The position numbers and the translations under genes were made by a program. DNA of 64,000 nt from Pseudomonas extremaustralis (GTDB lineage: Bacteria; Pseudomonadota; Gammaproteobacteria; Pseudomonadales; Pseudomonadaceae): the NCBI RefSeq assembly GCF_900102035.1, contig NZ_LT629689.1:2836001-2900000 (forward strand), in the 5' to 3' direction. Each line of letters begins with the position of its first letter. Position 1 is the first letter of the stretch. Of this stretch, positions 35,271 to 45,052 are shown piece after piece. Below the pieces are notes generated by a model that saw only the letters and a program-made list of their open reading frames with translations, made no database searches and was not told the DNA's origin.

Positions 35271-37549
35271 TGAGGTTCACACGGATTCATCTGGCACTCG
35301 TTGCCGCGAGCATGGGGCATGGCATGGTCATGGCCGACACCGGCGACAGCGACGTCGGCACCATCGGCGTACAGGGCAAGGCCACTGCCGGTGGCGGTTA
35401 TATGGTGCAGGAAGAAAGCATCAAGGGACGCTCCACGGTGACCAAGGAAGCGCTGGATAAACAAACCGCCACCGGCAACGCCATCGACAAGCTCAAGTAC
35501 ACCCCGGGCCTGAACATCTCCAGCGAAGATGCCACCGGCCTGTCGGGCTTTCGCTTCACCATGCGCGGGCTTAACTCCGACCAGGTGGGAATGTCGGTGG
35601 ACGGCATGCCGATCAACGACTCCGGCAACTACGCGCTTTACTCCAACCTCTTGGGCGACCCGGAAAACATCGACCAGATTTTCGTCACCCAAGGCTCGTC
35701 GGAGGCCGACGGCCCGCACATCGGTTCCAGCGGCGGCAACATCGGTATCGTGACCATTCGTCCCACCAAGGAAACCGGGGCCTTCGTCAAGCAGACGGTC
35801 GGCAGCAACGCCACCCGCAAGACCTTTGCCCGACTCAACACCGGCGAGGTCAACGGCCTGAGCAACTGGCTGTCGGCGTCCCATACCGAAGGGCAGATGT
35901 GGCGCGGGTCAGGCGCCGTGCGTGCGGACAAGGTCGAGTGGAACAGCTTCTTCGACGCCGGCAATGGCAACACCGCCAACCTGATCCTCAAGTACCACGA
36001 GCAGGACAACAACAGTTACAGCCAACTGACCAAATCGCAGTTCCAGCAGAACGGCCGAAAGTTCGACCCCTACCCCGCCACGCCGACAGTCGGCAGTAAC
36101 GGCAAGCTCAACAGCTACTACGCCCTCGCGCAGAACCCGTTCCAGACTTTTACCGGCGTGCTCAATACCCAGTTCAAACTGGCCGACAATCTGGCGCTTT
36201 CGGTGATCCCGTATTACTACTGGGGTAACGGTAGCGGCGTTGGTTCGTCGAGCTACGCGCTGAACCGCGGCTCGAACGCAGGCGGCGTCTTCGACCTAGG
36301 CAACTTGCCCACCGCTGCCCAATACAACGCCGATGGCTCCTCCACCACCGGCGTGTACTACCGCCCCTCGCGCACCCAGACCTGGCGCCCCGGCATTACC
36401 ACCAAACTGAACTGGGACCTGGGCGATCACAGCCTGCAATTCGGCTACTGGTATGAGCGCGCACGCCAAAGCCAGACCCAACCGTTCATCGCGCTCAAGA
36501 GCAATGGCAAGCCTACCGACACCTGGCCGGACGGCGACGCCGTGGTCGATGCGAACGGCAACACCGTGCAGGGTCGCGATCGCTTCACCGTCACCCCGGC
36601 GCAAAAAGTCTGGACCCAGGACACCTGGTACATCAATCCAGACTGGACCCTGGTGGCTGGCTTGGCCTACATGAACGTCAAGCGCGACGGCACCAACAAC
36701 GGCAGCCTCACCGAGCAGCCGGAAAAACGTCACCAGACCTACAACAAGCTACTGCCCAATGCTGGCCTCAAGTACCAGCTCGACGAACGCGACCAGTTGT
36801 TCTACAGCCTGTCGCGCAACATGCGTATCCCACAGAACTATGTGCTGTACGACAAGGGCGTGGACTCGATCAACTCCAAGCCGGAAACCAGCTGGAACCA
36901 TGAGCTGGGCTGGCGTTTCACCGGCGACGACATGACCGTGGCCGCCACCTTGTTCTATATGCAGTTCAAGGATCGCCAGGTTTCATCCAAGGACATCAAC
37001 GGCGATTTCGCCGACATCAACGCCGGATCGGTCAACAACAGTGGCCTGGAGCTGGAATGGAGCGGACTGCTGCCCCACCACTTCAACTACTACACCTCCT
37101 ATACCTATACCAAGGCCGAGCAACAGGACGACTTGACCGTATACAACGCGGGCAAAGCCATCCTGTTGCCCACCAGCGGCAAGCAGTTCGCCAACGTGCC
37201 GAAAAACATGCTGGCCGCCAACATCGGGTATGACGACGGGCGCTTCTACGGGACTTTCGGAGGCAAATACACCAGCAAGCTCTATGGCGACCTGACCAAC
37301 GACGAAGCCATCTCCGGCCGCACCGTGTTCAACGCCGGCGCCGGTATCTACCTGCCGGTGGACAAGAAAGTGGTGAAGGACGCAACCCTGCGCCTGAACG
37401 TCGACAACCTATTCGACAAGAAGTACCTGGACGGCGTGTACACCACCAAGACCAACGCGGCCAGCTACAGCGGTTTCCGCGACGGCGACCCGGCCTACAT
37501 CGTTGGCCTGGAACGCACCGTGACGGTGTCCCTGGAAGCCAATTTCTAA
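35270..37549 (+). CDS. TonB-dependent outer-membrane receptor
   Basis: 759 residues. An N-terminal signal peptide (residues 1-22, cleaved near VMADT) is followed by a short segment with a possible TonB box (VGTIGVQG), the plug domain (FRFTMRGLNSDQVGMSVDGM) and a C-terminal 22-strand barrel ending with aromatic Phe (VSLEANF). It is in one operon with its own ExbD, TonB and ExbB and a PLD-like protein. The ligand is not readable; the phospholipase-like and phoD neighbours suggest a phosphorus-containing compound. The start ATG overlaps the tonB stop by one base in the sequence as given. Confidence 0.92.
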   Translation: MRFTRIHLALVAASMGHGMVMADTGDSDVGTIGVQGKATAGGGYMVQEESIKGRSTVTKEALDKQTATGNAIDKLKYTPGLNISSEDATGLSGFRFTMRGLNSDQVGMSVDGMPINDSGNYALYSNLLGDPENIDQIFVTQGSSEADGPHIGSSGGNIGIVTIRPTKETGAFVKQTVGSNATRKTFARLNTGEVNGLSNWLSASHTEGQMWRGSGAVRADKVEWNSFFDAGNGNTANLILKYHEQDNNSYSQLTKSQFQQNGRKFDPYPATPTVGSNGKLNSYYALAQNPFQTFTGVLNTQFKLADNLALSVIPYYYWGNGSGVGSSSYALNRGSNAGGVFDLGNLPTAAQYNADGSSTTGVYYRPSRTQTWRPGITTKLNWDLGDHSLQFGYWYERARQSQTQPFIALKSNGKPTDTWPDGDAVVDANGNTVQGRDRFTVTPAQKVWTQDTWYINPDWTLVAGLAYMNVKRDGTNNGSLTEQPEKRHQTYNKLLPNAGLKYQLDERDQLFYSLSRNMRIPQNYVLYDKGVDSINSKPETSWNHELGWRFTGDDMTVAATLFYMQFKDRQVSSKDINGDFADINAGSVNNSGLELEWSGLLPHHFNYYTSYTYTKAEQQDDLTVYNAGKAILLPTSGKQFANVPKNMLAANIGYDDGRFYGTFGGKYTSKLYGDLTNDEAISGRTVFNAGAGIYLPVDKKVVKDATLRLNVDNLFDKKYLDGVYTTKTNAASYSGFRDGDPAYIVGLERTVTVSLEANF

Positions 37550-37566
37550 CGGCGAGGTAATCGAAC

Positions 37567-38214
37567 ATGAACATGAACCTGCTCCACGACATCACCTTCT
37601 ATGTGATGTACGCCGCGATGGCCATCGCCATCTTTATCACCATCGAGCGCGGTATTTACTTCGCCTATGTGCGCCGCCAGGCCCGTGCCTTGACCGAGGT
37701 GCTGGGCGCCCATGTACACAGCGAACGTGACCTGCCGGAAAGCCTGAGCCGCCGCGACAGCCTGCCGCTGAACATGGTGATGCCGGTGCTGGCACAGAAA
37801 GCCTCGCAGGGTTCACGCAAGGACCTGGATGATGTGATCGAAACCCAGTACCTGACCACCCGCGCCCCGCTGGCCCGCAGCCTGTGGATCATCGAAACCA
37901 TCACCACCGCCGCGCCGTTGCTGGGCTTGCTCGGCACCATCCTCGGCATCATCGACACCTTCAAGGCGTTGGCCAGCGCGGGGGTGTCCGACCCTGGGCA
38001 GATTTCCGGCGGTATCGGCACCGCGTTGTTCGCGACGGGCCTGGGGATCGCCATCGCGCTGTTCTGCGTGGTGTTCCACAACTTCTTCCAGGACAGCCTG
38101 GAACGCATCAACGATCAGTTGAAAATCTTGCTGATCCGCGCCGCCACCGGGGCCCGCGTACAGGGCGAAGTGCCGCACCTGGTGTCCACGCCGTTGCATA
38201 GCCGCACGGCATGA
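37567..38214 (+). CDS. exbB: ExbB/TolQ-type proton channel protein
   Basis: 215 residues. The MotA/TolQ/ExbB family pattern is clear: three membrane helices (residues ~10-30, ~115-140, ~150-175). The stretch TTAAPLLGLLGTILGIIDTF is the conserved channel motif. Partner of the ExbD at 34117. 17 bp after the receptor gene, in the same operon. Confidence 0.92.
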   Translation: MNMNLLHDITFYVMYAAMAIAIFITIERGIYFAYVRRQARALTEVLGAHVHSERDLPESLSRRDSLPLNMVMPVLAQKASQGSRKDLDDVIETQYLTTRAPLARSLWIIETITTAAPLLGLLGTILGIIDTFKALASAGVSDPGQISGGIGTALFATGLGIAIALFCVVFHNFFQDSLERINDQLKILLIRAATGARVQGEVPHLVSTPLHSRTA

Positions 38215-38264
38215 CCGTCAGGGCTGGCGTCTGAGGCGCCCGCCCTGTCTTTTTCCCTGACGAG

Positions 38265-39488
38265 ATGCCTATGAGCCTATCGATGAAATGCCGTATCGCC
38301 GGACTCGCCGGCTTGCTACTCAGTCCGCTGGCCCAGGCGGACTTTTCAATTCCGGGGTTTGAACTGGTACATACCGTGCCGCTGGACACCGAACTGGCTA
38401 CCACCGATTTGCGCCAGCCGGGCCCGGTATGGATCGAGCTGTTCGACGGCGCGAAAAGCACGATCGACATCGGCCAGTTTTATGCCGCCGACCATCCAGG
38501 TTCAGTGCTGGAGCGGGTGATCGAGCGCCTGGAAGCCGCCGGTAAACGCGGCGTGAAAATTCGCTTCCTGCTGGAGGAAAAAGGCATTCGCCTATCAGAA
38601 GCCTCCACCCTGGAACGCCTGCGCGCGATTCCCAACCTGACCTTGCGCGTGCTGCCCTACGCGCAACTGAGTGGCGGCATCATCCACGCCAAATACATGG
38701 TGGTGGATGGGCGGCAGGCGTTTGTCGGCAGCCAGAATTTCGACTGGCGTTCCCTGGAACATATCCACGAAACCGGGCTGCGCATCACCGACGCCACGGT
38801 GGTCGGCCAGGTCCAGGCGATTTTCGATCAGGACTGGCAAGCCCAGGCGGCGCTGAGCGCACACAGCCCGGTGCCGCTGCCGATGGCCGGCCAGGCGCCT
38901 GCGCGCAGCGGCAATTACCTGGTGGCCAGCCCGCAACGCTACAACCCGCCCGGGGTGGGCGATTCCCAACTCGAATTGCCGCGCTTGCTCGGCGAAGCCA
39001 AGCATGAAGTGCGCGTGCAACTGCTGGACTACGCGCCGCTGTCCTACGGACCGGATAAAACCCGACCCTACTATGCGGTGATCGACAACGCCGTACGTGC
39101 GGCCGCCGCACGCGGAGTGTCGATCAAGCTGATGGTGTCCAACTGGAACACCGACGCGCTGGAACTGCCCTATTTGAAAAGCCTCGCGGTGTTGCCCAAC
39201 GTACAGATCAAGATCGTCACCCTGCCCCAGGCCAAGCAAGGGTTTATCCCCTATGCACGGGTGATCCACAGCAAGACCCTGGAGATCGACGGGCAAGTGG
39301 CGTGGGTCGGCACCAGCAATTGGCTGGGCGGCTATCTGGATAATTCGCGCAACCTGGAGGTGGTCATGCGCAGCGAAGCGATGGCCAAGCGTATAGGACA
39401 ATTGCATGAACAGTTGTGGGATGGGCCCTATGCTAAAGCACTGGACGTAACGGCCGATTACCCCGCGCCGCACCCTGGCCAACCTTGA
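38265..39488 (+). CDS. Secreted phospholipase-D-like protein (two HKD motifs)
   Basis: 407 residues. An N-terminal signal peptide (residues ~5-25, cleaved after AQA) is followed by two PLD half-sites: HAKYMVVDGRQAFVGSQNFD and HSKTLEIDGQVAWVGTSNW. In both the H-x-K-x4-D motif is complete, so it should be catalytic, hydrolysing or transferring phosphodiester bonds in the periplasm or outside. Last gene of the exbD-tonB-receptor-exbB operon, 50 bp after exbB. Cardiolipin-synthase-like activity cannot be excluded, but export favours a degradative role. Confidence 0.9.
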   Translation: MPMSLSMKCRIAGLAGLLLSPLAQADFSIPGFELVHTVPLDTELATTDLRQPGPVWIELFDGAKSTIDIGQFYAADHPGSVLERVIERLEAAGKRGVKIRFLLEEKGIRLSEASTLERLRAIPNLTLRVLPYAQLSGGIIHAKYMVVDGRQAFVGSQNFDWRSLEHIHETGLRITDATVVGQVQAIFDQDWQAQAALSAHSPVPLPMAGQAPARSGNYLVASPQRYNPPGVGDSQLELPRLLGEAKHEVRVQLLDYAPLSYGPDKTRPYYAVIDNAVRAAAARGVSIKLMVSNWNTDALELPYLKSLAVLPNVQIKIVTLPQAKQGFIPYARVIHSKTLEIDGQVAWVGTSNWLGGYLDNSRNLEVVMRSEAMAKRIGQLHEQLWDGPYAKALDVTADYPAPHPGQP

Positions 39489-39660
39489 CCTGCACACGAT
39501 TCAACGCCCGCACCCACAAGGATGTACTCACCGACGGGGGGGCGTTTGACTTAGAAATTTCCTACACCAAGGTCTGCCACTCTCAACCCCGGCGGTGGTA
39601 GTGTGTGGAAATATTTCTGACTTAATGATCAGAAACTTCCCACTCATTACCAGCAAAGGA

Positions 39661-41412
39661 ATGCGTCCCGCCATGTACTTTCCACTCAAGCAATTGGCTG
39701 TCGCCAGCGTGTTCGCAGCGGGCCTCTCGACCTTAGTCAGCCCAGCTTTCGCCAACATCACCCCACAGCAAAGCACGGCGATTCTGAAGAATTTCAGCGA
39801 AACCTCGGTCACAGACTTCAACAGTTTCCTCGGCACCCTGGCACAGGGCGAGCTGGGCAAAACCAGCGATGTGGGCCAGGCGATCAACGCCTTTCTCGAG
39901 CACAAACCCCTTAGCGCCGAGCAACAGAACGAACTCAATCGCCTGCTGGGCATTTATGCACGGCTGAAATACGCCAAGGCCGCCACTGAGACCCTGCGCG
40001 AGCTGGTGGAAATTCCGACGTTCAACGTCGACGGCCTGCCGCAGTATAAAAACCCGCAATTTCTCAAAATCGCCGACAAACTGCAGGGCTTGGCGAAAGC
40101 CTTCAACCTGAATTTCCGTAACATCGACAACCGCGTGTACGAAATCTCCCTGGAAGGCAGTGGCGATGAAGTGGTGGGCATCCACGCGCACGCGGATGTG
40201 GTGCCGGTGACGCCGGAAAACTGGGTGCTGAAAGACGGTACCCGGCTTGATCCGTTCAAGTTCACGCTGATCGGCGACCGCATGTACGGCCGCGGGACTG
40301 AAGACGACAAAAATGGCATCGTGGTGGCGATGTACGCCATGAAGGTGATCAAGGAAGAGAAGCTGCCGCTGGCGCGCACGTTCAAGCTGCTGGTGGACAC
40401 CACCGAAGAAACCTCCGGCGACGCGATCCCCTATTACTTTGAACGCAACCCGACGCCGCCTTACAACCTGGCGCTGGATGGCGGTTACCCGGTGGTCATT
40501 GCCGAAAAAGGCTACGGCACGGTCATGGCCATCTTCCCGCGCCGCAAAGGCGAGGGCAAAGGCGCAGAAATCATCGCTATGACCGGCGGTAAAGCTACCA
40601 ATCAGATTCCCTCGGCGTCGGTCGCCACGTTGCTCAGTGACAAACCCGCCGAATTGGCGGCCAGCCTGCAAGAGGCCGGCGCGCAATACGCCAAGCGCAA
40701 TGGCGCTGACTTTCAGGTGAATGCAAAGGTGGTAGGCAAAGAGGTGCAGTTGACGGTCACTGGAGTCTCCGCGCACTCATCCGAACCCGAATCCGGGGTG
40801 AACCCGGTCGCGCGTATGCTGGGGCTGATCCACAGCGTCGACGGCAAGATCGCCCTCAAGCACAACCACATCACCGACGCGGCGCGTTATGCCGCCGACA
40901 ATTGGGGACTGGACTATCTGGGCGGCAAATTAGGCGTGGGTTTCGCCGATGACTTCATGGGGCCGCTGACCACCTCGCCGACATTCGTCGACCTGGATGA
41001 CAAAGCCTTCAAGCTGGCGGTGAACCTGCGCGTACCCAAGGGTAAGTCGCCGGAGAAACTCAAAGCGGAGATCGCCGACAAACTCAGCACCTGGGACAAG
41101 AAAACCAAGATCAACGTGAACTTCACCTACTCGATCGCCGAACCGATGTACCGCAACCCGGAAGGTGAGTGGGTCAAGGCCTTGTTGGCGGTGGCCACGG
41201 AAAACCTGGGCATGAAACATGCGTTCGGCACCTCGGCCGGCGCCACCTCCGTGCATGAACTGCCCAACGGCGTGCAGTTCGGCCTGGCACGCCCGGAAGA
41301 GAAGTACACCGGGCACACTGACAATGAGTTCAAGACGGTCGAGCAGTTCCTCCTGGACCTGCAGATCGTCACCGAAATGATGGCGCGGGTCGGTCAGTTA
41401 CCGAAGCTCTGA
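39661..41412 (+). CDS. Exported M20-family dipeptidase
   Basis: About 583 residues, with a signal peptide ending near SPAFA. The M20 metallopeptidase zinc ligands appear in order: GIHAHADVVPV, YGRGTEDDKNG and DTTEETSGDA. A long insertion holds the dimerisation domain, and the C-terminus has GHTDNEF. The start is 39661 or 39673; AAAGGA touches the first ATG and is 12 nt before the second. Periplasmic peptide degradation is likely. Confidence 0.9.
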   Translation: MRPAMYFPLKQLAVASVFAAGLSTLVSPAFANITPQQSTAILKNFSETSVTDFNSFLGTLAQGELGKTSDVGQAINAFLEHKPLSAEQQNELNRLLGIYARLKYAKAATETLRELVEIPTFNVDGLPQYKNPQFLKIADKLQGLAKAFNLNFRNIDNRVYEISLEGSGDEVVGIHAHADVVPVTPENWVLKDGTRLDPFKFTLIGDRMYGRGTEDDKNGIVVAMYAMKVIKEEKLPLARTFKLLVDTTEETSGDAIPYYFERNPTPPYNLALDGGYPVVIAEKGYGTVMAIFPRRKGEGKGAEIIAMTGGKATNQIPSASVATLLSDKPAELAASLQEAGAQYAKRNGADFQVNAKVVGKEVQLTVTGVSAHSSEPESGVNPVARMLGLIHSVDGKIALKHNHITDAARYAADNWGLDYLGGKLGVGFADDFMGPLTTSPTFVDLDDKAFKLAVNLRVPKGKSPEKLKAEIADKLSTWDKKTKINVNFTYSIAEPMYRNPEGEWVKALLAVATENLGMKHAFGTSAGATSVHELPNGVQFGLARPEEKYTGHTDNEFKTVEQFLLDLQIVTEMMARVGQLPKL

Positions 41413-41422
41413 GTGCGGCAGG

Positions 41423-41449
41423 AGCCCGCCGCACTGGCGGGCTTGTTTG
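41423..41449. terminator. Terminator between convergent genes
   Basis: An 8-bp stem AGCCCGCC / GGCGGGCT with a 5-nt loop, followed by TGTTTG. It lies between the dipeptidase and the convergent CoA-transferase gene. Confidence 0.75.
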
Positions 41450-41465
41450 AGTTGGCGCAGATACC

Positions 41466-42971
41466 TTAAACGCTGGCAGCCGCCACCTGCATGGAACCGG
41501 TTTCCTGCAGGTTGATGTGCCAGCTCAAGGCCTTGCTCAAGACGTGAGGCGTATGCCCACCCTTGGCACACGCCGCCGTGAAATAGCTTCTCAATGCTTC
41601 GCGGTAATCCGGATGCACGCAGTTGTTGATGATCAACTCGGCTCGTTCCTTCGGCGCCAGGCCACGCAGGTCTGCCAACCCTTGTTCAGTCACCAGGATA
41701 TCGACGTCATGCTCGGTGTGGTCGACATGGCTGACCATCGGCACCACGCGGGAAATCGCACCGTCCTTGGCGATGGACTTGGTCACGAAAATCGACAGCA
41801 GTGCGTTACGGGCGAAGTCTCCCGAGCCACCGATGCCATTCATGATGTGCGTACCGCCGACGTGGGTGGAGTTGACGTTTCCGTACAGGTCGAACTCCAG
41901 CGCCGTGTTGATGGCAATCACGCCCAACCGGCGAATCACTTCCGGGTGATTGGATATTTCCTGGGGTCGCAACACCAGGCGATCGGCGTATTTGTCCAGG
42001 TTGCCGAACACCCGCTCGCCACAAGGGCCGGACAGGGTGATCGAACAGCCAGAGGCAAACTTCAGCTTGCCCGCGTCGAGTAGTTCAAAGGTGGAATCCT
42101 GCAACACCTCCGAGTACTGCACCAGATCGCTGAACGGCGCATCGATCAGCCCACACATGACGGCGTTGGCAATGGAGCCGACGCCGACTTGCAACGGCGC
42201 CAGGCTTCGACCCAAGCGCTCGTGTTCTACCTCTTGCTCGAAAAAAGCCACCAGATGATCGGCAATCGCCTGGGTCTCATGATCGGGCGGCAGCATGGGA
42301 ATGGCCGATTCCGGCGTATCGCAAAGCACGATGGCGACGATCTTGGCAGGGTCGATCGCGATGGCCTGGGTGCCGATGCGATCATCCGGGCTGATGATCG
42401 GAATCGGTCCGCGGCCAGGGCGTCCGTGGGGCAGGAAAATATCGTGCATCCCTTCAAAATAAGGGCTGCTGGCCAGGTTCAGCTCAACGATGACCTGCCG
42501 TGCCGTCTGGGCGAAACTGGCCGAATTGCCGACTGAAGACGTCGGCACGATATGACCCTGCTCGGTGATCGCCACCGCTTCAATCACCGCAACATCGGGA
42601 TTGGGCAGGCTGCCGTCACGCAGTTGCTCGACCACTTCGCTCAGATGCTGGTCGATAAACACCACGCGACCTTCGTTGATCGCCTTGCGCAGCACCGGGT
42701 CGCCTTGAAACGGCATGCGCCGCGCCAGCAGCCCGGCCTCGGCCATCTGCCCGTCGAGGCCACGACCGAGGCTCGCGCCGGTAATCAGGTTGATCTTGAG
42801 CGGGTCTTGCCGAGCCCGCTCGATGAGCGCCAGTGGCACGGCCTTGGCGTCCCCTGCGCCACCGAAACCACTCATGCCCACGGTCATGCCGTCGTGAATG
42901 AACGCGGCGGCCTGCGCCGCGCTCATGATTTTTTCGTGCAAGGAATCCAGGCGGATGCGCTGGTGATGCAT
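41466..42971 (-). CDS. Acetyl-CoA hydrolase/transferase family CoA-transferase
   Basis: 501 residues. It matches the succinyl-CoA:acetate or propionyl-CoA:succinate CoA-transferase group (Cat1/ScpC/AarC). Seen: MTVGMSGFGGAGDAKAVP near the N-terminus, LQVGVGSIANAVMCGL, and GGTHIMNGIGGSGDFARNA near the C-terminus. The ATG at 42971 (MHHQRIRL) has GAGG 10 nt upstream. 44 bp after the acyl-CoA dehydrogenase gene on the same strand, so probably one operon. It moves CoA between short-chain acids to keep free CoA available. Confidence 0.9.
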   Translation of the reverse strand: MHHQRIRLDSLHEKIMSAAQAAAFIHDGMTVGMSGFGGAGDAKAVPLALIERARQDPLKINLITGASLGRGLDGQMAEAGLLARRMPFQGDPVLRKAINEGRVVFIDQHLSEVVEQLRDGSLPNPDVAVIEAVAITEQGHIVPTSSVGNSASFAQTARQVIVELNLASSPYFEGMHDIFLPHGRPGRGPIPIISPDDRIGTQAIAIDPAKIVAIVLCDTPESAIPMLPPDHETQAIADHLVAFFEQEVEHERLGRSLAPLQVGVGSIANAVMCGLIDAPFSDLVQYSEVLQDSTFELLDAGKLKFASGCSITLSGPCGERVFGNLDKYADRLVLRPQEISNHPEVIRRLGVIAINTALEFDLYGNVNSTHVGGTHIMNGIGGSGDFARNALLSIFVTKSIAKDGAISRVVPMVSHVDHTEHDVDILVTEQGLADLRGLAPKERAELIINNCVHPDYREALRSYFTAACAKGGHTPHVLSKALSWHINLQETGSMQVAAASV

Positions 42972-43014
42972 GGGGTGAACCTCAAAAAAGTTAGGCACAA
43001 AAACCAACGCGATG

Positions 43015-44793
43015 TCAGAACTGTTCGTCGTCCAACGCCATGATGCTCGCGCTCCCAGCGCTGACTGCTGCCAACAATGCGTGTACACGGGGCAGCAGTT
43101 GCTCGGCGTAGAAGCGTGCGCTGACGCCTTTAGCCTTGAGGAACTCGGCATCGCCCGTGCCGGCTTCCAGTTGCGCGTGCGCCTGCACGGCAGAACGTGC
43201 CATGAGCCAACCGCCCGACAGGTAGCCGAAGAGCATCAGGAAGTTAACGCTGACACTGCCGGCCCAATCCGCATCGCGCTTGGCGTTGTCGAGTAACAGC
43301 GACAAGGCCTCGCGTCCGGCGCCCAGCGCGGCGGCCAACGCCACTGCCTGATAGTCGAGGGCGTCGATGTGGCGCAGTTGCTCGACGGTTTGATCCATTT
43401 CTTCGAGCAGGCTGTTCAGCAACGCGCCTTGGTTCAGCAGGGTCTTGCGCCCTACCAGGTCAAGGGCCTGAATGCCGGTGGTGCCTTCATAAATGGTCAG
43501 GATGCGCGCATCGCGATAATGCTGCGCCGCACCGGTCTCTTCGATAAAGCCCATGCCGCCGTGGATCTGTACACCGAGGGAGGTGACTTCCTGGGCCAAT
43601 TCGGTCAGCCAGCCTTTGACGATCGGGGTGAACACATCGACCCGGCCCTGATGCTGGTGCGCAAGCTCTGGGGTGGGCGCATGCGCAGCACGGTCGACCT
43701 CGGCGGCGGCCACCAGGGACAACGCACGCATCGCTTCGATGGACGCTTTCATCTGCATCAGCATCCGGCGCACATCGGGGAAGTGAATGATCGAGAAACG
43801 GCTGCCGTCCTTGCGCGTGCCTTGCAGACGGTCTTTGGCGTATTGACGGGCCTGCTGGTAAGCGCGCTCGGCAATCGACAAGCCCTGCAGGCCGACACTC
43901 TGGCGGGCGTGGTTCATCATGGTGAACATGCAGGCCAGGCCCATGTGCGGCTCGCCGACCAGATAACCGACCGCGCCTTCAGGATCGCCGAAATTCATCA
44001 CGCAGGTCGGGCTGCCATGGATGCCCAATTTGTGTTCCAGGGAGATGCACTGCACGTTATTGCGCACGCCCGGCTGGCCTTGGGCATCGAGCAGGAACTT
44101 GGGGACCACGAACAGCGAAATGCCTTTGACGCCCGCTGGCGCATCCGGCAAGCGCGCCAGGACCAAATGCACGACGTTGTCGGTCATCTGGTGGTCGCCC
44201 CAGGTGATGAAAATTTTCTGACCAGTGATCAAATAGTGGTCGCCCTGAGGCACGGCGCGGCTCTTGATGGCCGCCAGGTCGGAGCCGGCATCCGGCTCGG
44301 TCAGGTTCATGGTCCCGGTCCATTCGCCACTCACCAATTTGTCCAGGTAGGCAGCTTGCAGTTCGGCCGAGCCGTGATGGGCGATGGCTTCGATAGCGCC
44401 CTGGGTCAACATGGGGCACAAGGCGAAGGCCATATTGGCGGAGTGCCAGATTTCATTGACGGCCGTGCCGATTACGTTCGGAAGGTTTTGCCCGCCGTAT
44501 TGTTCCTTAGCGGTCAACGAGGGCCAGCCGCCTTCCTGGAATTGCCGATACGCATCGGCAAAACCCGGCGCTTCCTGTACCCCGTTCTCCCCCAGGTGCG
44601 TACCTTGGGTATCACCGACCCGGTTGAGCGGCGCCAGTACGCCGGAACCCAGGCGGCCCGCCTCGCTCAAGATGGCCGAGACCAGCTCGCTGTTGACATC
44701 CTGAAGCTGGGCGCTCGCGCACAGTTGCTCAAATCCGACCAGAGCCTCCAGCACGAATTCGGTGTCGCGGTACGGATGGGCATAACCACTCAT
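43015..44793 (-). CDS. Acyl-CoA dehydrogenase (long form with C-terminal extension)
   Basis: 592 residues. The acyl-CoA dehydrogenase core is shown by MNLTEPDAGSDL, then YLITGQKIFITWGDHQ, then VQIHGGMGFIEET and YEGTTGIQALDLVGRKTL with the catalytic Glu. A C-terminal ~120-residue helical extension is typical of the 590-600-residue group. The start is 44793 (MSGYAHPYRD), preceded by AGGAA; an ATG five codons upstream is also in frame. Divergent from an AraC regulator, 259 bp apart. Confidence 0.92.
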   Translation of the reverse strand: MSGYAHPYRDTEFVLEALVGFEQLCASAQLQDVNSELVSAILSEAGRLGSGVLAPLNRVGDTQGTHLGENGVQEAPGFADAYRQFQEGGWPSLTAKEQYGGQNLPNVIGTAVNEIWHSANMAFALCPMLTQGAIEAIAHHGSAELQAAYLDKLVSGEWTGTMNLTEPDAGSDLAAIKSRAVPQGDHYLITGQKIFITWGDHQMTDNVVHLVLARLPDAPAGVKGISLFVVPKFLLDAQGQPGVRNNVQCISLEHKLGIHGSPTCVMNFGDPEGAVGYLVGEPHMGLACMFTMMNHARQSVGLQGLSIAERAYQQARQYAKDRLQGTRKDGSRFSIIHFPDVRRMLMQMKASIEAMRALSLVAAAEVDRAAHAPTPELAHQHQGRVDVFTPIVKGWLTELAQEVTSLGVQIHGGMGFIEETGAAQHYRDARILTIYEGTTGIQALDLVGRKTLLNQGALLNSLLEEMDQTVEQLRHIDALDYQAVALAAALGAGREALSLLLDNAKRDADWAGSVSVNFLMLFGYLSGGWLMARSAVQAHAQLEAGTGDAEFLKAKGVSARFYAEQLLPRVHALLAAVSAGSASIMALDDEQF

Positions 44794-45052
44794 TGTTACT
44801 TTCCTCATTCACTCGTTAGACAGGCCGCTCCCCCTTTGCCCATTGCCCCGTACTGGGTAATGAACCAAAACGGCCATTACCCTGAAAACCAGGGACGGTA
44901 TCAAGCAGGGATAGCGCCAGCAGCGCATAGCTCTATTCAGCTTCCTCCGATCCAGCCCTGCGTGGCAATTACAAAATCAGTCTAAAAACAGACATAAACG
45001 GACAGTCACTTTTGGCTAAACTACCCTCCCCCTGCTACCGGACCACTGAACG

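Noticed and set aside
43369..44985. Plus-strand open frame of over 500 codons across the acyl-CoA dehydrogenase gene
   Set aside because: Complement of a clear acyl-CoA dehydrogenase with all motifs; the plus-strand product shows no family and has biased composition.
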